Assembly: GCA_900550465.1 (NCBI GenBank)
Contig: URSC01000011.1
Span: 33,260 to 97,259 of the forward strand
From: an uncultured Alistipes sp.
Lineage (GTDB): Bacteria; Bacteroidota; Bacteroidia; Bacteroidales; UBA932
Length of the DNA: 64,000 bases
Reading direction: 5' to 3'
Of this stretch, positions 59,360 to 64,000 are shown piece after piece. The notes beneath the pieces were generated by a model. The model was not told the origin of the DNA and did no database searches. It worked only from the letters and a program-made list of their open reading frames with translations. Every line of letters starts with the position of its first letter. Positions within the stretch are counted from its first letter, which is position 1. A program made the translations under genes and the position numbers.

Positions 59360-60679
59360 TTAATGATTCACGGATTCGACGAGGCAGCGGGCGGTGCCGT
59401 CGCGCAGGAGCAGGTCGAGGCGGTCGCCGGGGGTGAGGTCGGCGGCGGACTCGACGGGGCGGCGGTCGCGGAGGACGTAGGCGCTGCCGGGACGGAGCAT
59501 GGCCACGGGGTCGCCCTTGCGGACACGGAGCTCCAGCATGTCGAGCTTGCCTGACTCGGCTTTCAGACGCAGGGCGGTACCGCTTCTGACCCGCATCCAC
59601 AGGATGTTAAGGGCGTTCTGTTCATTACCGGAACGGAGAGTCACCCCCTTACGCATACGCATCAGGAGCATGTCCATCCGGTTGCGTTCAAGGCGGCAGC
59701 GCATCTCGGTGCCTGAACCCAGGCGGCGGGCGGTCTGCTCGAGCCGCTGGCGCATACCGTCGAGCCTGAGCGTAACCGAGGAGCGCAGCCGGTCACTTAA
59801 AGCGGTCAGAGAGGCGTCCTCCTCCACGAAGGCATTCACTATCAGGTCAGCGAGGGCGGTAGGTGTCTTGACCGAGCGGGCGGCCACCATGTCGCAGATA
59901 TGCGTGTCGCGCTCGTGCCCCACGGCCACCATCACGGGAAGCGGGAACTGGGCGATGTTGACGGCCAGGTCGTAGTCGTCGAAGCAGACCAGATCGGCCA
60001 CTGCCCCGCCTCCGCGCAGCAGCAGCACCGCGTCGTAGACCTCCCCGGCCTCCACATCGGCCATTACCGCATCCAGGGCGGCGATGATGCCGCCGGGTGC
60101 TGTCGGTCCCTGCATCGGAGCCTGATACAGACGGGTATAGAACTTGAAGCCGTAACCGTTGTCGTAGAGATGGTGCATGAAATCCCCGTAGCCCGCCGCC
60201 GTCTCAGAAGTGATCAGGGCGAAGCGCCTGGGCAGCCGGGGCAGCGGCAGGGTACTGTTCATGTCCAGCATACCCTCCTTGCGCAGCCTCTCCAGGGTCC
60301 GCTGCCGGGCCAGTTCCACCTCCCCGAGCGTGAAAGCCGGGTCGATATCCTCGATGCTCAGGCTCATCCCGTAGACCTCCGAATACTGCACCCTCACCAG
60401 CACCAGCACCGTCATTCCGACTTCCAGCCGGCGGCCCGTCCCCTGGTAGAAGGCCGCCTCGACCAGAGACCGCCTGGACCTCCAGATGACCGCCTGGACC
60501 TTTGCGCTGAACAGATCCCGTCCGGAGCCCTTCTCCACCAGTTCCAGGTAGCAGTGCCCGTTATTGTGCATTTTCATATCATGGATTTCCGCCCGTACCC
60601 ATACCGGAACGGGGAAATTATCCGCCACAGCCCCCCGTATTCCCTGCAGCAGCCGGGTCAATGTGATGTATTCCTGCAT
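59360..60679 (-). CDS. xseA: Exodeoxyribonuclease VII large subunit
   Basis: 439 aa catalytic subunit. An OB-fold domain (about 1-110; ITLTRLLQGIRGAVADNFPVPVWVRAEIHD) precedes the catalytic domain with ALITSETAAGYGDFMHHL (about 150) and the Gly-rich VLLRGGGAVADLVCFDDYDLAVNIAQFPLPVMVAVGHERDTHICD (about 214-258), then a long helical region of repeated arginine-rich segments and a final beta-barrel tail (AYVLRDRRPVESAADLTPGD). The start at 60679 is preferred; the longest frame (60724) begins upstream of the TAAATTTG -7 element (60720-60713). 60697 is also possible. Confidence 0.93.
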   Translation of the reverse strand: MQEYITLTRLLQGIRGAVADNFPVPVWVRAEIHDMKMHNNGHCYLELVEKGSGRDLFSAKVQAVIWRSRRSLVEAAFYQGTGRRLEVGMTVLVLVRVQYSEVYGMSLSIEDIDPAFTLGEVELARQRTLERLRKEGMLDMNSTLPLPRLPRRFALITSETAAGYGDFMHHLYDNGYGFKFYTRLYQAPMQGPTAPGGIIAALDAVMADVEAGEVYDAVLLLRGGGAVADLVCFDDYDLAVNIAQFPLPVMVAVGHERDTHICDMVAARSVKTPTALADLIVNAFVEEDASLTALSDRLRSSVTLRLDGMRQRLEQTARRLGSGTEMRCRLERNRMDMLLMRMRKGVTLRSGNEQNALNILWMRVRSGTALRLKAESGKLDMLELRVRKGDPVAMLRPGSAYVLRDRRPVESAADLTPGDRLDLLLRDGTARCLVESVNH

Positions 60680-60712
60680 ATTCTGACGATTTACCATTTT
60701 ACATACGCAGAA

Positions 60713-60760
60713 CAAATTTAGCACAAATCCACGAATGGTATGGAAAATTTGCTACTTTTG
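60713..60760. promoter_or_regulatory. Divergent promoters, xseA / engB
   Basis: TAAATTTG on the minus strand (60720-60713) serves xseA and TACTTTTG on the plus strand (60753-60760) serves engB, both matching TAnnTTTG. Confidence 0.5.
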
Positions 60761-60776
60761 CCATTTTAAATAAGGT

Positions 60777-61394
60777 ATGATAATCAAGACGGCCATATTC
60801 CAGGGAAGCAGCACCAACGTGACTCAGAAACCGAAGCTGAGGGCGCCTGAGTACGCATTCATAGGACGTTCCAACGTAGGCAAGTCCTCGCTCATCAACA
60901 TGCTGTGCGGCCGCAAGGACCTGGCCAAGACCTCGTCCATGCCCGGCAAGACGATACTGGTCAACCATTTTCTCATCAACGGGAAGTGGTATCTGGTGGA
61001 CCTGCCCGGTTACGGCTTCGCAAAGGCCTCGAAGAAGGCGCAGGCCACCCTGAAAGCCATGATAGAGGACTACGTCAGTCACTCGGAGGAGCTCGCACGG
61101 CTCTTCATCCTGCTGGACTCCAGGCACGAGCTGCAGGAGATAGACCGCAGCTTCATCACCGCGGTGGCAGGAGCCGGCATCCCCTTCACCGTCATCCTGA
61201 CCAAGTGCGACAAACTCTCAAAGGCAGCTCTGGACCGCAGCATGGAATACATGACAGGAGCCATCGGAGCCATCCATCCCGGTGTCAGCATCATACCCGC
61301 ATCGTCAGAAAAACGCACAGGCAGGGAAGAAATACTGGATGAGATAGAAGCTGACCTGAAAAACGCAAGAACAACAGCAGAAGACAAACGATAA
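60777..61394 (+). CDS. engB: Ribosome biogenesis GTPase EngB (YsxC/YihA)
   Basis: 205 aa TRAFAC GTPase needed for large ribosomal subunit assembly. G1 is GRSNVGKSSL (about residues 31-40), G2 region TSSMPGKT, G3 DLPGYGFA (about 76-83), G4 LTKCDK (about 142-147) and G5 PASSE. First gene of the plus-strand unit with prs, nadE and der; a 12-bp gap to prs. Confidence 0.97.
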   Translation: MIIKTAIFQGSSTNVTQKPKLRAPEYAFIGRSNVGKSSLINMLCGRKDLAKTSSMPGKTILVNHFLINGKWYLVDLPGYGFAKASKKAQATLKAMIEDYVSHSEELARLFILLDSRHELQEIDRSFITAVAGAGIPFTVILTKCDKLSKAALDRSMEYMTGAIGAIHPGVSIIPASSEKRTGREEILDEIEADLKNARTTAEDKR

Positions 61395-61406
61395 AATACT
61401 GACCAT

Positions 61407-62369
61407 ATGAATCACACCACTACCCACACCCACGGTATCAAGATCTTCTCATGCAGAGGATCACACTATCTGGCCGAGAAGATAGCCAAGTCCCTCGGAC
61501 TCGACCTCGGCGACTCCATCGTAACCGATTTCAGCGACGGTGAGTTCCAGCCCGCCTTCAACGAGTCCGTCCGCGGTACCACCACATTCATCGTACAGTC
61601 CACATTCCCGCCTCTGGACAACCTTTTCGAGCTCCTGCTCATGATCGATGCCGCCCGACGCGCTTCGGCCTACAAGGTCATCGCCGTCATTCCCTACTTC
61701 GGATGGGCCCGTCAGGACCGCAAGGACCGCCCCAGAGTCTCCATCGGAGCCAAACTGGTGGCCAACCTTCTGGTAGCCGCCGGCTGCGACAGGGTCATCA
61801 CCACTGACCTGCACGCCGACCAGATCCAGGGATTCTTCGACTTCCCGGTAGACCACATATACGCCAGCACCATTTTCCTGCCCTACCTGCGCGACATGCA
61901 GCTGGACAACCTCTCGATAGCAGCTCCCGACATGGGAGGCGCCAAGAGAGCCAACGCCTACTCCCGCGTGCTGGGCTGCCCCATGATCATCTGCCACAAG
62001 TCGCGTGAGCGTCCCAACGTAGTCGGCTCCATGACCGCCATCGGAGACGTCGAGGGCCGCAACATCGTCATCATCGACGACATGATCGACACCGCCGGCA
62101 CCATCACCAAGGCCGCCGACATGCTCATGGAGAAGGGCGCCCTCAGCGTAAGGGCCATGGCCACCCATCCCGTATTCTCCGGCCAGGCCTACGAGCGCAT
62201 CAACAAGTCCGCCCTCCAGGAAGTGGTCGTAACCGACACCATACCCCTGAGAGCCCCCGCAGGCACCGACCTCTCGAAATTCACCGTTCTCTCCGTTGCA
62301 GACATGTTCGCAGAGGTTATCGACCGTATTTACAACTACAAATCCATCAGCGATGCATTCGGGTTCTAA
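61407..62369 (+). CDS. prs: Ribose-phosphate pyrophosphokinase
   Basis: 320 aa PRPP synthetase, converting ribose-5-phosphate and ATP into PRPP for nucleotide, NAD, histidine and tryptophan synthesis. The N-terminal KIFSCRGSHYLAEKIAKSLG, ATP loop YFGWARQDRKDRPR (about 93-106), metal site TTDLHADQIQGFFD (about 130-143) and PRPP loop IVIIDDMIDTAGT (about 216-228) are intact. The 3' end overlaps the nadE start by 17 bp, linking PRPP supply with NAD synthesis. Confidence 0.97.
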   Translation: MNHTTTHTHGIKIFSCRGSHYLAEKIAKSLGLDLGDSIVTDFSDGEFQPAFNESVRGTTTFIVQSTFPPLDNLFELLLMIDAARRASAYKVIAVIPYFGWARQDRKDRPRVSIGAKLVANLLVAAGCDRVITTDLHADQIQGFFDFPVDHIYASTIFLPYLRDMQLDNLSIAAPDMGGAKRANAYSRVLGCPMIICHKSRERPNVVGSMTAIGDVEGRNIVIIDDMIDTAGTITKAADMLMEKGALSVRAMATHPVFSGQAYERINKSALQEVVVTDTIPLRAPAGTDLSKFTVLSVADMFAEVIDRIYNYKSISDAFGF

Positions 62370-63204
62370 CATCGGGGACGTACACAGCCGCATCATCCGC
62401 ACCATCCGGGACTTTTTCGCTCAGGCGGGAATGTCCCGGGCCGTGCTGGGTCTGTCCGGAGGTCTGGACTCCGCGGTAGTGGCGGCACTGGCGGCCGAGG
62501 CCCTGGGCAAGGACAATGTCACAGGCATCCTCATGCCATCCTCCTGGTCCACAGTCCACTCCGTCAATGACGCAGTAACCCTCGCGGACAATCTTGGAAT
62601 AAAATACCACATCGTCCCCATCAGCGCCGTCTACGACAGGTTCATGAAAGAGACCGAGCCCCTTTTCGAGGGAGACTTCCACTGGGACACCACCCAGGAG
62701 AACCTCCAGGCCCGCATCCGCAGCACCATCCTGATGATTTACTCCAACCGGCACAGGGCCCTGCTCCTGAACACCACCAACAAGAGCGAGCTCTCGATGG
62801 GCTACGGCACTCTCTACGGTGACCTCTGCGGCGCCCTGATGGTCATCGCCGACCTCTACAAGACGGAAGTCTACGAGATGGCCGCATGGATTAACCGGAA
62901 CGGCGAGGTCATCCCCTCCTCCACCATCGCCAAGGCTCCCTCCGCCGAACTCAAGGAGGGCCAGAAAGACACCGACTCGCTCCCGCCCTACGATATCCTC
63001 GACCCCATACTCTACCGTCTCAACGAGGAAGGTATGAGCGCGGAACAGATTTTGCAGGAAGGTGTGGACAAGGAGCTTGTGGAGAAAATCATCCGGCTCA
63101 GAAAGGCCGCGGCATTCAAGGTTCACCAGCTGGCTCCCATGATCAAGGTCAGCACCGCCCCCCTCCTGGACAGGAGCAAATGGGTGGAGCCGGCAGAACA
63201 ATAA
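62353..63204 (+). CDS. nadE: NAD+ synthase, ammonia-type
   Basis: 283 aa synthetase that amidates nicotinic acid adenine dinucleotide. The ATP pyrophosphatase loop is LSGGLDSAVVAAL (about residues 33-45); LLNTTNKSELSMGYGTLYGD (about 135-154) and VIADLYKTEVYEMA follow. There is no N-terminal glutaminase domain, so free ammonia is the nitrogen donor unless a partner supplies it. The start at 62353 is selected over 62296, which would run far into prs. Confidence 0.94.
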   Translation: MHSGSNIGDVHSRIIRTIRDFFAQAGMSRAVLGLSGGLDSAVVAALAAEALGKDNVTGILMPSSWSTVHSVNDAVTLADNLGIKYHIVPISAVYDRFMKETEPLFEGDFHWDTTQENLQARIRSTILMIYSNRHRALLLNTTNKSELSMGYGTLYGDLCGALMVIADLYKTEVYEMAAWINRNGEVIPSSTIAKAPSAELKEGQKDTDSLPPYDILDPILYRLNEEGMSAEQILQEGVDKELVEKIIRLRKAAAFKVHQLAPMIKVSTAPLLDRSKWVEPAEQ

Positions 63205-63215
63205 TTTAAGGAACA

Positions 63216-63485
63216 ATGGAAATTCTAATCGCAGCAATCATCTTCGTAGGCCTCGCGGTCTTCATCATGTGCTTCAACATCATCTTCAGAAAGAAACCGT
63301 TTCCTGACAGCGAGATAGGGCACAGCAAGGAGCTCCGCAAGCGGGGCATCGTCTGCGCCAAGGAGGAGGAGATGAAGCTCTGGGGACCGAAGCGCGGCTC
63401 CGCAGCCTCCTGCGACGGAGCATCCTGCGCAGACTGCGGCCTCAACGCCCTGGGCAGCTGCGGACAACAGCAGAAACAACAGTAA
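63216..63485 (+). CDS. Small membrane protein with Cys-rich C-terminus
   Basis: 89 aa protein. One N-terminal span (ILIAAIIFVGLAVFIMCFNIIF, residues 3-24) is followed by a cytoplasmic tail with a conserved-looking middle (SKELRKRGIVCAKEEE) and a C-terminal cysteine cluster (ASCDGASCADCGLNALGSC) that could bind a metal or iron-sulfur centre. Similar small proteins occur in many Bacteroidales, next to nadE or der, without known function. Spacing (11 bp after nadE) places it in the operon. Confidence 0.75.
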   Translation: MEILIAAIIFVGLAVFIMCFNIIFRKKPFPDSEIGHSKELRKRGIVCAKEEEMKLWGPKRGSAASCDGASCADCGLNALGSCGQQQKQQ

Positions 63486-63512
63486 CAGACAGAGAGCAGA
63501 GATTAAGAGAAT

Positions 63513-64000
63513 ATGAGTTTAGTAGCCATAGTAGGACGACCCAACGTAGGTAAATCGACACTTTTCAACCGCCTTGTAGGCATGCGCCAGGCCATCGTCG
63601 ACGAGACGGCCGGAGTCACCCGCGACCGCCATTACGGTCAGTGCGAGTGGTGCGGCACCACATTCTCGGTGGTGGATACCGGCGGATACACCTCCAACTC
63701 GGAGGACGTCTTCGAGGAGGAGATCCGCAAGCAGGTGATGATAGCCATCGAGGAAGCCGACGTGATTCTCTTCCTCGTGGAGGTAGGCACAGGAATCACC
63801 GACTTCGACGAGGAGATAGCCGACATCCTGCGCCGCAGCGCCAAACCCGTCCTGCTGGTGGTCAACAAGGTGGACAACGCCGAGAAGCGTTTCGACTCAT
63901 ACCAGTTCTACTCCCTGGGCCTGGGCGATCCCTGGGACATATCCTCGGCCAACGGCAGCGGCACCGGCGACATGCTGGACAGGCTCGGCTCCCTGCCCCC
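63513..64000 (+). CDS. der: Ribosome biogenesis GTPase Der (partial, 3' end outside window)
   Basis: First 162 codons of the double GTPase Der/EngA, required for 50S subunit maturation. Motifs of the first G domain are present: G1 [14 protein letters not shown] (residues 8-21), G3 DTGGY, G4 NKVD (about 119-122) and the switch region [10 protein letters not shown]. The window edge cuts the gene before the second G domain. Confidence 0.96.
   Translation, partial: MSLVAIVGRPNVGKSTLFNRLVGMRQAIVDETAGVTRDRHYGQCEWCGTTFSVVDTGGYTSNSEDVFEEEIRKQVMIAIEEADVILFLVEVGTGITDFDEEIADILRRSAKPVLLVVNKVDNAEKRFDSYQFYSLGLGDPWDISSANGSGTGDMLDRLGSLP

Overview
The window is a dense, GC-rich chromosomal segment of a member of the Bacteroidales. 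The evidence is the recurring Bacteroidota promoter (-7 element TAnnTTTG, sometimes with a TTTG or TTG about 19-20 bp upstream), SusC/RagA-style and Omp barrel proteins, BIG2 and fimbrillin-like lipoproteins, a hybrid two-component regulator, a long eukaryote-type IleS and a glycogen synthase-phosphorylase fusion. Base composition and the repeat families would suit Alistipes or other Rikenellaceae, but that is inference.

Layout. 0.1-9.6 kb: MATE exporter, a relic of an ATPase gene, a tandem array of hairpins, YbaN-like protein, class I fumarase, a LacA-type acetyltransferase, an orphan FtsX-like permease, a BlaI/BlaR1-like pair and tRNA-Ser. 9.7-17.7 kb: a dispersed TIR-bounded element (copies 1 and 2), two outer-membrane proteins, a TPR/HTH membrane regulator, an ECF sigma factor with a membrane partner, and a divergent HxlR/cupin pair. 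17.8-26.1 kb: a seven-gene minus-strand operon, ileS - deaminase - DksA-like - lspA - phosphoesterase - two PH-domain proteins, with overlapping junctions.

26.2-32.9 kb: cvpA, then a candidate peptide-secretion locus. It holds a C39-peptidase ABC transporter flanked by three unannotated small ORFs with Gly-Gly motifs (48, 62 and 58 aa), followed by TolC- and HlyD-type genes. This is a complete-looking type I export route with its own putative cargo and is the most interesting feature of the window. tsaB follows.

32.9-46.3 kb: housekeeping genes (TlpA-like lipoprotein, HIT protein, greA), then an accessory region. The region has a DUF4143-type ATPase behind a 24-bp perfect palindrome, a degraded barrel fragment, a fimbrillin-like gene split by an in-frame TAG, a six-domain BIG2 lipoprotein, a hybrid histidine kinase with a truncated AraC domain, an IS transposase with an apparent internal deletion, a decayed paralogue of the TPR regulator, and copy 3 of the dispersed element.

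46.3-60.7 kb: ribF and a minus-strand glycogen operon (synthase-phosphorylase fusion, GH57, GT4, debranching enzyme, branching enzyme) running downstream of xseA/xseB, with a PDDEXK nuclease gene placed between the two xse genes. 60.8-64 kb: plus-strand housekeeping operon engB - prs - nadE - small Cys-rich membrane protein - der (cut by the window edge).
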